DNA of 64,000 nucleotides. It comes from an uncultured Robinsoniella sp. Lineage in GTDB: Bacteria; Bacillota; Clostridia; Lachnospirales; Lachnospiraceae. The stretch spans positions 1 through 64,000 of the forward strand of contig UQGG01000021.1 of NCBI GenBank assembly GCA_900540475.1, written 5' to 3'. Within the stretch, counting starts at the first letter, position 1. Every line of letters starts with the position of its first letter. The notes under the pieces are model-generated. The model had not been told where the DNA came from, searched no databases, and saw nothing but the letters and a program-made list of their open reading frames with translations. Positions 1-8,916 of this stretch are shown here, piece after piece. A program made the translations under genes and the position numbers.

Positions 1-226
1 TGAACCGAGAAATGCATCAGGATTTCTCGGTGAATGCCCGCGTGCCGCCAAAAAGCGCTTCGGAAAGGTTAGAAAATACCAGTTCTGCGGCCAGCTGACG
101 GAGCCCATGCCAGTTTCCCACGCCCACCTTTTCGTACACTATCTACATCTACAAAGCGTATTTAATCAGCAAAACCCAAATTTTTTTAAGTAAACCGCTT
201 ATAAACCCTTCCCCTATACTACAAAT
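1..226. other. Non-coding left edge with a hairpin
   Basis: No gene is visible here. Positions 5-30 form a perfect 8-bp stem (CCGAGAAA / TTTCTCGG) with a 10-base loop but without a T-run on either strand. The first ~135 bases look clearly richer in G+C than the AT-rich stretch that follows (about 135-226). The reverse strand is open for about 40 codons without a start or a family I recognise. It may be the end of a gene or of a dispersed element lying mostly outside the window. Confidence 0.4.
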
Positions 227-1252
227 CTAATAAAAATACTTCTCCTGGTTTCTAAATATCTCCGCCATAACCTCAATATTTTCCGCCGGCACATCTCCCG
301 GAACCGCATGTGTGGGCGCCAGAATATACCCCCCTTTTCCTTTCATAATCCCAGCGGTTCTTATAATAACCTCCATCACCTCTCGGGGCGCAGCAAAAGG
401 CAATAAAGTCTGGGTACTAATCCCACCCCAAAAAGTGAGACTGTCTCCAATTTTTCTCTTCACATCTGCCATATCATAGATTTCCGGCTGAAAGGTCTGA
501 TAGACATCCAGACCGATCTCTACGAGATCTTCAAAAACAGCTTCGATATCCCCACAGGAATGCTGGATCACATACTTATCAGCACATTTGATCTGGTGGT
601 ACATCCTTTTCATTTGAGGCCGAATGAATTCCCGCCATTTCTCAGGCCCCATGATCATTCCTTTTTGCTGCCCCCAGTCATCTCCAAGGCAAATGCCGTC
701 AATATCATATTCCAACGCAATCTGTATTAACCTGCAGTTATAATCACAGATCTTTCCCAGCAGTTCATGTACAAATTCCGGTTCTTCAATCATGAACACC
801 AGTAAATTCTCCATTCCGCACAGAGTCCACGCTCGCTCGAACATGGAGAAGCTAATAGAAGCTGCTTTAAAGGTATCTCTCCCATTTTCAGAAAGCTGTT
901 TTAACTTTTCACGTACCTGTTCCTCCTTAATTTGTGGGAAAGAATAAGATTTTAAATCCTCTGGACCACAAAGGATACAGGAATCAATCACTCCAATATC
1001 CTTATCCACCCCATTTCTGTTCCAGCACACACCAAAAGCATCTGTAAAATATCCCGGCTTGTTTGTTGCTTCTGTATATCCGCCGTCTATTCCTACCATA
1101 TCAATATCATTATCCAGCGTATTCTGATAATTGCTTATTCCGGTGAATTGACGCATCTTTTCCAGTTCTTCCGATCCCAGTTCAATATAATGGGGTATTC
1201 TATCTGTTTCCAAATGTTTTATGCAGTTTATTACCCGCTCTCTGCCTGTCAT
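227..1252 (-). CDS. Uroporphyrinogen decarboxylase-fold protein (MtaA/CmuA-like methyltransferase family), paralog 1
   Basis: A 341-residue TIM-barrel protein of the UroD/MtaA superfamily. I start it at the ATG at 1252 (MTGRERV), which has GAAAGGAAAC just upstream; a longer reading from 1303 has no ribosome site. The heme-enzyme N-terminal signature (RPPVWxMRQAGRY) is absent, so it is not a true UroD. A HSCGD segment in the second half and a later APTH resemble the zinc-ligand positions of corrinoid:coenzyme M-type methyltransferases. It is the last gene of the operon that contains the ABC importer, a second UroD-fold gene and a Gfo/Idh gene. A role in methyl transfer from an imported substrate is inferred; the acceptor is unknown and no corrinoid protein is encoded nearby. 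Confidence 0.75.
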   Translation of the reverse strand: MTGRERVINCIKHLETDRIPHYIELGSEELEKMRQFTGISNYQNTLDNDIDMVGIDGGYTEATNKPGYFTDAFGVCWNRNGVDKDIGVIDSCILCGPEDLKSYSFPQIKEEQVREKLKQLSENGRDTFKAASISFSMFERAWTLCGMENLLVFMIEEPEFVHELLGKICDYNCRLIQIALEYDIDGICLGDDWGQQKGMIMGPEKWREFIRPQMKRMYHQIKCADKYVIQHSCGDIEAVFEDLVEIGLDVYQTFQPEIYDMADVKRKIGDSLTFWGGISTQTLLPFAAPREVMEVIIRTAGIMKGKGGYILAPTHAVPGDVPAENIEVMAEIFRNQEKYFY

Positions 1253-1347
1253 AATGTTTCCTTTCTGAAATACGCTTCTTCCCTCAGCCCACATCTTATC
1301 CATAATCTATCCCTTCCCCGCAATCCGCACCCATCTTCCTCTACATC

Positions 1348-2592
1348 CTACATCCTGACAACCGTCCCCATCACCCGAGCTTCCTCCGCAGCAAAAGCGA
1401 TCCGGTGCCCCTGAAGAGCAGACAGCGCACTGGTATCCACCACTCCATCTTTATTTTCTCTGATCAATCTCAGAAATTCTTTCATTATTCCATAATCTCC
1501 GCCGCCATGTCCTTCCTTAATGGCATCAATCAGAATCGACTCCTTTTTTCCTTTCTTAAAATCAATTAGTTCAATCTGATCATCTTCCAGCCTGCCATTT
1601 ATTTCCCCTTTACTTCCCATGAGCTTTATCACTCTGCTGCAATCCCAGGAAAAAGCGCTCATGGTAAAGGAAGCCGTAACATTATTGGCAAATTCCAGAT
1701 TCACAACCTGATGATCCACCACGTCATTATCACAGTCATAGACACACCTGCCATAAGGACCCGTCCGAAGTGCTTCCAGGATGGCTTCCTCGCTGGTATC
1801 CGTGCTAACAACTTTTTTAATAACATCTGCCTGCCAGTTATCTTTCCAGTCTATATAAATCCCCGGGGCATAATAAGCACATTCTTTTGCTGCCGGACAG
1901 CCATCCGTGCATCGTTTTGCAGCGCCCGCCGGTGCCTTTTCCTTTTTAAAGTGCCCCAAAGAACCAAAGGACGAAACTCTGCTGCAGTCAGCATCCGCCA
2001 GCCACAAAAGGATGTCCATATCATGACAGCATTTTGCAAGAATCATTGGGCTGGAGCTATGGCTGTTTCTCCAGTTCCCTCGGACAAAGCTGTGTGCCTG
2101 GTGCCAGTATCCCACATTTTCAATCAACTGAATATTCTGCAGTTCGCCAATTCTGCCTTCGTTCAGCAGTCTTTTTATTGTCTTAAAAAATGGAGTATAA
2201 CGAAGTACGTGGCATACTAAAAATACATTTGGATATGCAGACACCGCTTTTTCCATTGCAGCACACTCATCCGGCTGGTTGGACACAGGCTTTTCCAGTA
2301 AAATATGATATCCTTTCTCCATTGCTTTTACCGTTGGAGAAAAATGCTCCTGGTCCTGTGTACAGATCAGCACCGCATCTGCCATTTTATCCTTGCTAAA
2401 AAAAGTTTCCCAGTCCTCAAAACATTTTTTATCCGGAATATGAAACTCCTTTTGAAAGGACTCCCTCCGCTTTGGATCCGGTTCCGCTACTGCGACAAAT
2501 TCCAGTTCTTCCGGATGCCTGTTTGCATATGAAGCATACGCCTGGGCTCCTCTCTGCCCTGCCCCGATTAATGCCGCCTTTATCTTTTTCAT
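1348..2592 (-). CDS. Gfo/Idh/MocA family NAD(P)-dependent oxidoreductase
   Basis: 414 residues. The N-terminus has the Rossmann motif GAGQRG (residues ~10-16) and, near residue 100, the EKP motif (LLEKPVSN) whose Lys is catalytic in this family. The middle and C-terminal part form the usual alpha/beta substrate domain. An insertion around residues 230-245 carries three cysteines (RCTDGCPAAKEC), possibly a metal site. The ATG overlaps the stop of the upstream UroD-fold gene by 4 bases and has AGGAGGACAG ahead of it, so translation is probably coupled. Family members oxidise or reduce sugars, inositols and related polyols; here the substrate is presumably what the adjacent ABC importer brings in. 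Confidence 0.85.
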   Translation of the reverse strand: MKKIKAALIGAGQRGAQAYASYANRHPEELEFVAVAEPDPKRRESFQKEFHIPDKKCFEDWETFFSKDKMADAVLICTQDQEHFSPTVKAMEKGYHILLEKPVSNQPDECAAMEKAVSAYPNVFLVCHVLRYTPFFKTIKRLLNEGRIGELQNIQLIENVGYWHQAHSFVRGNWRNSHSSSPMILAKCCHDMDILLWLADADCSRVSSFGSLGHFKKEKAPAGAAKRCTDGCPAAKECAYYAPGIYIDWKDNWQADVIKKVVSTDTSEEAILEALRTGPYGRCVYDCDNDVVDHQVVNLEFANNVTASFTMSAFSWDCSRVIKLMGSKGEINGRLEDDQIELIDFKKGKKESILIDAIKEGHGGGDYGIMKEFLRLIRENKDGVVDTSALSALQGHRIAFAAEEARVMGTVVRM

Positions 2593-3746
2593 CCGTTCTG
2601 TCCTCCTGTTGTTGATAAATAACCTTCTGCAACTTCCATCATCACTTCATAATTTTTATATGCATTTTCAGAAAGTACCCTTCCCAGCGGGCAGGACGAC
2701 GGCATAAGTACGAATCCTTTTCCATCGCCTTGCGTTCCCTGGCACATGGCATGTTCCACTTTCTCTCTAAATTCCTCCTGGTTCATCTGCTCTATATCAC
2801 TGATCTCCAGTCCTCCAAACAGCACCATCTGCTGCCCATACTTTTTGCGCACCTCGGATAGTTCCACATCTCCCTGGGGAAAGGGTTCGATGGGATCAAG
2901 TCCGGTGCATCCGGTCTGCGCGGTATACTCCAGAATGTCTTTCTGCCTTCCATGCTGATGGATTCTGGCAAAACCGCCATACTTCTGTATGATCCCAACC
3001 AGATCCCGGTCATAATCCGTCACGTATTCCTTGTATAGTTTCGGAGGCAGATATGGCGGCGCCGCATATTCCGGTCCATATATGCGCCAAAGGCGCCCCG
3101 GCAGATCTTCTGCGATCCGCGCCGTTTTTTTCAATAGTATTTCCTGCGCCTTTTCTAACGCTTTGTGAAAGAGTTCCTGCTCGGTCATGGCTATGATCAT
3201 ATACTCTTCCATATCCATCAGCGATGCTATTTCGCACAGGGCATCGCCAGTTTCTATCATTACAATGCCGGTATCTCCTAATTCCTTTTCCACTGATAAA
3301 AGCTGCCGGTAGTCCGGCTCTCCTATTTCATCAGATGGCAGTGCAATCCATGCTTCCAGATCCGTTTCATCTTTAATAAAATGTTCCAGAATCCAGACGG
3401 TGTTTACATCTGTATCTCTCCTTGTATGCTGACGCAGCGTGCGGTCACCCGCCTTTATTTCCGTAATCTCATGCCTGCGTCCCTGATCATCATAATAGGT
3501 GGTCACCACCGTCTGTTTGTCCACCTGGTCCGCCGGATGGGCAAAAGGTATGTAACACATAATGATACGGTCTGTTTTTTCCCTTGCCAGTTTCAGAAGA
3601 GGTTTCCAGGATGGATGATTATATATGTTAAATGGATCCGGGTCATTTTCATCCTCCGAATATCCGTTGATCTCGTAAAAGCATACCGGCGGCCTGTCCA
3701 CAGGCTCCCCCTTAAGAACAGCCATCAATCGTTCTTTTCTCGTCAT
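2589..3746 (-). CDS. Uroporphyrinogen decarboxylase-fold protein, paralog 2
   Basis: 385 residues starting at ATG after AAAAGGAGAAGCTT. UroD/MtaA superfamily by overall pattern, including DRPPVCFYE near the N-terminus and a C-terminal barrel segment with GGLEISD. At the position where paralog 1 has HSC this protein has HQHGR, and further on PSSCP, so a His/His/Cys metal set is possible. It is the most divergent of the three UroD-fold proteins in the window. It lies 12 bases after the permease gene and overlaps the Gfo/Idh gene by 4 bases, which makes it part of the transporter operon. Function is inferred as methyl transfer or lyase chemistry on the imported compound; this is not demonstrated. 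Confidence 0.7.
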   Translation of the reverse strand: MTRKERLMAVLKGEPVDRPPVCFYEINGYSEDENDPDPFNIYNHPSWKPLLKLAREKTDRIIMCYIPFAHPADQVDKQTVVTTYYDDQGRRHEITEIKAGDRTLRQHTRRDTDVNTVWILEHFIKDETDLEAWIALPSDEIGEPDYRQLLSVEKELGDTGIVMIETGDALCEIASLMDMEEYMIIAMTEQELFHKALEKAQEILLKKTARIAEDLPGRLWRIYGPEYAAPPYLPPKLYKEYVTDYDRDLVGIIQKYGGFARIHQHGRQKDILEYTAQTGCTGLDPIEPFPQGDVELSEVRKKYGQQMVLFGGLEISDIEQMNQEEFREKVEHAMCQGTQGDGKGFVLMPSSCPLGRVLSENAYKNYEVMMEVAEGYLSTTGGQNG

Positions 3747-3758
3747 AAGCTTCTCCTT

Positions 3759-4586
3759 TTACTTCAGCGCTGATGTTGCCGTCAAAGCATCTTCGATCTT
3801 TTCTCCGCACACGATATTCAGCAGAACCGCTGGAGCGCTGATCATTACCATAGTTGCTCCCAGCAGTCCCCAATCCGTGCCTCTTAATGATGTAAAATAA
3901 TTCAATGAAATGGGAAGGGACCTCATATTCTGTGAATCGATCAGCAGATATGCCAGGGAAAATTCATTCCAGGAATAATTCATGAATACAACAATCACAA
4001 CGGTAGTCACTGCCGGTGCCACCATTGGCACCATAATTCTGAAAAATGTACGAAATACACCGCACCCGTCAATATAAGCCGCCTCCTCCAGTTCATATGG
4101 CAGAGACCGGAAATAACCGGTAAATATAATCACCGATATGGGCAGTGCACTGGCGGTATAGAGCATGATCATACCCGGGTAGGTATTACGTACTCCCAGA
4201 TCTCCCATCAGGCTGAACAAAGACAGTACGATTACAAAAACAGGCACAATCATTCCCACCTGCAGAAGATTTACCATAAACCTGCTAAGCTTAAATCTCA
4301 TTCTGGCGACCGCATAGGCAAACATAATCGCACAAAATATCGTAAGTAAAATCGTTCCCGCTGTATACACCACACTGTTCATAAAGAATCTAGGAAAATC
4401 AAATGTTGTAAATGCATCTGCATAGTTGCTGAACATCCACTCCCCGGGCAATCCGAATGGATTTATCATTACGTCTTCCTTCGTCTTCAGAGAAGTCAGT
4501 ACCATCCACAATAGCGGGTATAGAAACAGAAAACTGATCAGCACCATACTTAACCAAAGGATAATTTTTCTGCCTTTTTTCTTCAT
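3759..4586 (-). CDS. Carbohydrate ABC transporter permease (MalG/UgpE type)
   Basis: 275 residues with six predicted transmembrane stretches and the inner-membrane component EAA loop (ELEEAAYIDGCGVFRTF, around residues 165-180) that contacts the ATPase. Ribosome site GAGGAAGG upstream. It forms the importer with the permease and binding protein just upstream in transcription order. No ATPase is encoded in this operon, as is common for Firmicute sugar importers that share an MsmX-type ATPase encoded elsewhere. The substrate is not evident from sequence. Confidence 0.88.
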   Translation of the reverse strand: MKKKGRKIILWLSMVLISFLFLYPLLWMVLTSLKTKEDVMINPFGLPGEWMFSNYADAFTTFDFPRFFMNSVVYTAGTILLTIFCAIMFAYAVARMRFKLSRFMVNLLQVGMIVPVFVIVLSLFSLMGDLGVRNTYPGMIMLYTASALPISVIIFTGYFRSLPYELEEAAYIDGCGVFRTFFRIMVPMVAPAVTTVVIVVFMNYSWNEFSLAYLLIDSQNMRSLPISLNYFTSLRGTDWGLLGATMVMISAPAVLLNIVCGEKIEDALTATSALK

Positions 4587-4666
4587 AATAACGCCTTCCT
4601 CGTATAATAAGTTTGCAGACCTCTTTCAGAGGCAGCTTTCCATATGATCTGATAACCGTATATCTG

Positions 4667-5554
4667 TTATACCAGTTCGATCCGTTCTCTGGCCACAAAA
4701 TGATTGATCACCATAAATACCCCAATGCCAATCACTGCAAAAATAACTGCAATGGCATTTGCCTCTCCAAACTGCTGGCTTTGATATGCCTTATAATATA
4801 GCTGGTAGACAATCGTTCTCGTCAGATCCCCCGGACCTCCATTTGTCATGACCTGCACATGTGCAAACATGCCGAGGGTTCCGGCTGTGGATATAATCAG
4901 CACAAATTTAATGATTTCCTGAAGCAGCGGAATCGTGATATACCTGCACTGCTGGAAGAAATTAGCCCCCTCCACCTTGGCGGCCTCCATATAGGTCTCC
5001 GGTATGGAACGAATTCCCGAATACAGCAGAACCATATTATAACCAATATATTGCCAGACGAATACAAACGCCACACACCAGATCGCCGTCTTTTCATCGA
5101 TCAGCCAGGTATGTATCAGTTCACTTAGCCCTAAATTTGTCAGCACCGTATCGATAATTCCCCAGTTAGGCTGCAAAACCATTTTCCACATCAGGCAGAT
5201 AACAGTAATGTTCAATACCGTTGGCATAAAGTAGGTGATCTTTACATAGCGTCTCATTTTTACAGAGCACAGATTAATAAGCAGTGCAAGCAGTAAAGAT
5301 ACAGGACCGGCAACCAGCGTCTGCAGCAACACGATTTTCAGTGTATTGGAAACAGAATGCCAAAATACAGGATCCGTCAGAACCGCGCTGTAATTCCCGA
5401 TTCCCACAAATTTTCCTACCTTAAAGCCATCGTATTCAAAAAAGCTGGTATAAATTGTGGGCAGCATGGGGTATAAAATAAATACACTAAATATGATGGT
5501 GGCTGGTGCCAGGAACACCAGTATGATCCATTTCTTGCTCAAATATCTGTCCAT
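4667..5554 (-). CDS. Carbohydrate ABC transporter permease (MalF/UgpA type)
   Basis: 295 residues with an N-terminal membrane helix (IILVFLAPATIIFSVFILYP), further hydrophobic segments and the EAA-type loop (YMEAAKVEGANFFQQ, around residue 195-210). The ATG is preceded by AAAAGGAGAATGCC. Gene order binding protein - this permease - MalG-type permease is the standard carbohydrate uptake (CUT1) arrangement. The 80-base gap to the next permease shows no separate promoter that I can recognise. Confidence 0.88.
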   Translation of the reverse strand: MDRYLSKKWIILVFLAPATIIFSVFILYPMLPTIYTSFFEYDGFKVGKFVGIGNYSAVLTDPVFWHSVSNTLKIVLLQTLVAGPVSLLLALLINLCSVKMRRYVKITYFMPTVLNITVICLMWKMVLQPNWGIIDTVLTNLGLSELIHTWLIDEKTAIWCVAFVFVWQYIGYNMVLLYSGIRSIPETYMEAAKVEGANFFQQCRYITIPLLQEIIKFVLIISTAGTLGMFAHVQVMTNGGPGDLTRTIVYQLYYKAYQSQQFGEANAIAVIFAVIGIGVFMVINHFVARERIELV

Positions 5555-5611
5555 GGCATTCTCCTTTTAGTAAGCGGAGAGGCCGCTTCAAAGCTGCACC
5601 TCTCCATCCAA

Positions 5612-7054
5612 TCACTTTACAGAGTCTTTTTGCAGTTTATCCATAGTGGTACAAAACTCATCTGCTGTCAGCTGCTTGGTAAGTAATTTTCCAATATTAA
5701 CTTCTAATTCTGCTTTGACTGAATCTTTCAGGAAATTGGACGCATAATTAGGAATCACATCCATCCCTTCCTGATTAAACAGGTCATAATAGTCCTGCGT
5801 AATTGGTGAAAGCTTTGGTTCTGTTCCAACATCCATCCCCACTGCATTTCCCATTTCTTCCGAGAAGAACTTCGCATCCTGCTCTACCATCCACTCAGCC
5901 AGTTTCACCGATTCCTCAATGTTTTCACTGTTCTTGGATACCATGTAACCGCCATATGCCTGTCCCCAGCCATTGAGGAATCCCGGCGTCTTATTAAAAG
6001 TGGGCAGTGAAAAGTAATCCAGATTCTCCATTTTATCAATGGAACCATATACCCACAATGGTGCATAGATCATCGGTGATTTACCGGAGGTAAAAAGTGC
6101 TACATGCTCATCATAAGTAGTGGTCGCCGCGTCCTTTGCAAATGCTCCTGCATCAATCATCTGTTCATATTTTTTCATTGCATTTCGGAAAGGCTCCGAA
6201 TCAAATCCCATATCCCCGGCAATAATCTTCTTCATATTTTCAGGATCATCCATTGTAATCAGCTCCTGAGGGAGAAATGCATAGGCCGTGAAGCTGCCCA
6301 GCATGGAGATCGGGACGTAATCTTTTGCCGCAAATTGGGTACAGGCATCCAATAACTCTTCAAAATTTGTAGGTACTTTTATATTTTCTTTTTCAAATAT
6401 CTCTTTATTATAAATCATTGCTGCCGTGTAATAAGCGTCCATGCCTGCACTGATTGCATAGATATTTCCATCGCTGTAAGGAACCAGCGCCGATTTTGTT
6501 TTATACCGGTCTATGAATCCGTCTTTTTCAATATACGGAGTCAGATTTACTGCATTATCGCTTTCCAGGATAATATTCCATCCGAAAAAGACATCGGGCA
6601 GTTCCCCGGAAGCATTATAAATACGTAGTTTTTCCTGATACCCTTTTCCCGGAAGTTCAAATTCCACGTCCAGATTGGGAAGGTCGTTTTTTACATTGGG
6701 CGCATAACATTCGTTGTACAATCTTACCCTGGCTTCGTCCTCAGACATCAAAAAAGCCTTTAATTTTACCGGCTCCCCGGACGCTGTCTCAGCAGCTTCC
6801 TGCTGTGTTTCTTCTGCATCATCTCCGGCTGCATCCTTCCCTGCTTCTTCTGCTGCATCTGTTTCTGAATCTCCTGCTTTTGTTTCTCCTGCTTTTGTTT
6901 CTCCCGCATCTGTTTTTCCCGCTGCCGTTTCCCCCGCCGCTGTCTCACTCTTTGCCGGACTCTCCGCATTTCCTCCTTTTCCTGTGGAACATCCCATACA
7001 GATTAAGGATGTAATTACTACTGCCGCCGCCGCTTGCATCCATCTCTTTCTCAT
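5612..7054 (-). CDS. Extracellular solute-binding lipoprotein (family 1) of the ABC importer
   Basis: 480 residues. Signal peptide with lipobox ending ICMGC (Cys ~22) indicates a membrane-anchored lipoprotein. A low-complexity linker of Ala/Gly/Glu/Thr repeats (AGETAAGKTDAGETKAGE, residues ~35-90) separates the lipid anchor from the binding domain. The remainder is a typical two-lobe family 1 binding protein, with an N-terminal segment LPNLDVEFELPGKGYQEKL and a late GWGQAYGGYMVSK stretch. Start follows GAAGGAGGATAAGAT. First gene of the operon. Its promoter region carries a weak -35 and two CAAACAATA direct repeats that fit control by the adjacent AraC-type response regulator. Confidence 0.88.
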   Translation of the reverse strand: MRKRWMQAAAAVVITSLICMGCSTGKGGNAESPAKSETAAGETAAGKTDAGETKAGETKAGDSETDAAEEAGKDAAGDDAEETQQEAAETASGEPVKLKAFLMSEDEARVRLYNECYAPNVKNDLPNLDVEFELPGKGYQEKLRIYNASGELPDVFFGWNIILESDNAVNLTPYIEKDGFIDRYKTKSALVPYSDGNIYAISAGMDAYYTAAMIYNKEIFEKENIKVPTNFEELLDACTQFAAKDYVPISMLGSFTAYAFLPQELITMDDPENMKKIIAGDMGFDSEPFRNAMKKYEQMIDAGAFAKDAATTTYDEHVALFTSGKSPMIYAPLWVYGSIDKMENLDYFSLPTFNKTPGFLNGWGQAYGGYMVSKNSENIEESVKLAEWMVEQDAKFFSEEMGNAVGMDVGTEPKLSPITQDYYDLFNQEGMDVIPNYASNFLKDSVKAELEVNIGKLLTKQLTADEFCTTMDKLQKDSVK

Positions 7055-7088
7055 ATCTTATCCTCCTTCAGATATTAATTGTAAATTC

Positions 7089-7151
7089 AGTATATCTGAC
7101 TAATCAGATCTCCGTAAGACACTATTGTTTGTTCATTGGTAATATTGTTTG
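7089..7151 (-). promoter_or_regulatory. Promoter of the importer operon with paired direct repeats
   Basis: Read on the minus strand, a -10 TATACT (7089-7094) lies 17 bases from a poor -35 TTACGG (7112-7117). Directly upstream are two identical 9-mers CAAACAATA at 7123-7131 and 7143-7151, exactly 20 bp apart, i.e. two helical turns on the same DNA face. A 14-bp palindrome TCTGACTAATCAGA (7095-7108) sits in the spacer. A weak -35 with two direct repeats abutting it is the arrangement expected of activation by an AraC-type regulator; assignment to the neighbouring YesN-type gene is inference. Confidence 0.5.
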
Positions 7152-7186
7152 ATTTTCCATTTTTTCTGATCCTTTTCATAATCAAA

Positions 7187-7271
7187 AAAGAGACTGTACC
7201 AGCATGTATTTGAAATTTATTCAACCGATCATGTTCTAAATCTCCTGGTTCTGGAAAGCCTCTTTTTTCCT
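7187..7271 (-). terminator. Possible terminator after the two-component operon
   Basis: Downstream of the response regulator gene the minus strand carries AAAAAAGAGGCT and, about 60 bases later, AGTCTCTTTTTT, with ACCAG/CTGGT pairing inside. The long internal loop makes this a weak call. Confidence 0.35.
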
Positions 7272-7274
7272 ATT

Positions 7275-8888
7275 CTATTCAATTTTTTCCATATATTTGG
7301 ATGGCGATACTCCGGTATATTTCTTAAAGCATTTCCCAAAATAACCCAGATCCCCATAGCCTACCTGTTCCGCCAGCAGGGTCATATTCCGGCATCCCTG
7401 GTCAATTAATGTTTTTGCACGTTCGATTCGAAGAGAGGTAATATATTGGTTAAGCGTGATTCCAGTCTGCTTTTTAAAGCTATGGCACAGATAATGGTAA
7501 TTAACATAAAAATACCCTGCAATGTCGTTAATTTTAAACTCCGCTTCACAAAAATGCTCTGCAATGTAAGCCTTAATCTCTTCCATCTGTTTCATTCCTC
7601 TGGTATTTTTGTGCTCTCCAATATAACACAGCGCTTTGTCAAATAAATCCAAAATACTGCTCTCCGCCTGGCTGATCGTATGTATTCCATCCAGTATTTC
7701 CATAGGAGACTGCATCTGCGGAAATATATCCGTAAATGGAACCGACACTTCCTCCAGATATTCCAGACAGGTAAAAATAAATTCCATACAATGACACTGC
7801 AGCATATCATAACTGATGCGAAGCTCCTGTGCCTCACGAAATATCTTTTTTAAAATGCACTGTACAGATTCCCGCTCTCCCTGCCTCATCCCCATAATTA
7901 ATTCATTTCGGATTCCCGAATGGATCAGAGTGTTCTGGCTGATAAAGGATTTTGTTTTCTCATAATCAACCACACTATTTCCCCCGCTGTTATATTTATT
8001 TTTCAGGGAAAATAATGCCTGTTGATAAGATGTCGTAATTCCTCCCGGATCAGCAGCTGAATTTCCAATTCCAATCGTGACGGTAAATGGAAGGTGCTTA
8101 GAAATAAATTCTGCAATTTGAAGCACACATTTTTTAATTTCAGCCTTGCTATTGTCCTTGGATACTTCCCCGCACAGCAGGCAGACAATACTATCCCGTT
8201 CATCTACGCAAAAATAAGGATGCATATTGCCTGGGATCAACTCCCGGGCAATGTTTCGCACCGCATATTTCCACAGCTCTTTATCCGCCACATCCCACTG
8301 CCGGGATTTAAAATCATCAATTTCCATGACCAGCACAACAAAAAAATGATAATCCAGGTTCATCCCTTCCGGTTCCGGTGACATTTTTCCATGTGCACCC
8401 CCGGCAGAAATAACTCCCCGTATTAAATCATTTAAAATCTTTTCCTCCAGCAATGGCTGATTTCTTTTTACCTGCTTCTCCAGACTGGTCAATTTCACCT
8501 GGTAACTTCGCAAAGCTTCCATCTCTTTGGAAATCTCCCGGATCGCCTGGCACAGTTCCTCTTCATTCAGCGGCTTTAACAAGTAACTTTTCACACCGTA
8601 TTTCATTGCCTTCTGCGCATATTGAAACTCGCTGTGACCGCTTAATATAATAATTCTGGTTTCCAGCTTCCGTTCGTTTATCAGCTTACTGAATTCAATT
8701 CCGTCAATTATCGGCATGTTAATATCCAAAATTACAATTTCCGGCTCTTCCCTTTCCACCAAAAGTAAACCTTCTTCCCCATCAGAAGCTTCACCTGAAA
8801 TATGACAACCCATTCCCTCCCAATCAATACATGATTTCAAATACTGCCGAAAGTAAAATTCATCATCTACAATTACAACCTTTGTCAT
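7275..8888 (-). CDS. YesN-type response regulator, AraC-family DNA-binding output
   Basis: 537 residues. The N-terminal receiver domain (residues 1-120) shows the acidic pair VDDEF, the phosphorylatable Asp in VILDINMP and the Lys in LLKPLNE. A long middle region of unknown fold follows. The C-terminal ~100 residues form two AraC-type helix-turn-helix motifs (FYVNYHYLCHSFKKQTG and LLAEQVGYGDLGYFGKCFKK). It starts 28 bases after the sensor kinase gene ends, so the two are co-transcribed. Such pairs usually activate a neighbouring sugar importer operon; the adjacent binding-protein promoter with 20-bp-spaced direct repeats is the obvious target. Confidence 0.9.
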   Translation of the reverse strand: MTKVVIVDDEFYFRQYLKSCIDWEGMGCHISGEASDGEEGLLLVEREEPEIVILDINMPIIDGIEFSKLINERKLETRIIILSGHSEFQYAQKAMKYGVKSYLLKPLNEEELCQAIREISKEMEALRSYQVKLTSLEKQVKRNQPLLEEKILNDLIRGVISAGGAHGKMSPEPEGMNLDYHFFVVLVMEIDDFKSRQWDVADKELWKYAVRNIARELIPGNMHPYFCVDERDSIVCLLCGEVSKDNSKAEIKKCVLQIAEFISKHLPFTVTIGIGNSAADPGGITTSYQQALFSLKNKYNSGGNSVVDYEKTKSFISQNTLIHSGIRNELIMGMRQGERESVQCILKKIFREAQELRISYDMLQCHCMEFIFTCLEYLEEVSVPFTDIFPQMQSPMEILDGIHTISQAESSILDLFDKALCYIGEHKNTRGMKQMEEIKAYIAEHFCEAEFKINDIAGYFYVNYHYLCHSFKKQTGITLNQYITSLRIERAKTLIDQGCRNMTLLAEQVGYGDLGYFGKCFKKYTGVSPSKYMEKIE

Positions 8889-8916
8889 AGTTTTTACACC
8901 TTGTCCTTTATTGACT

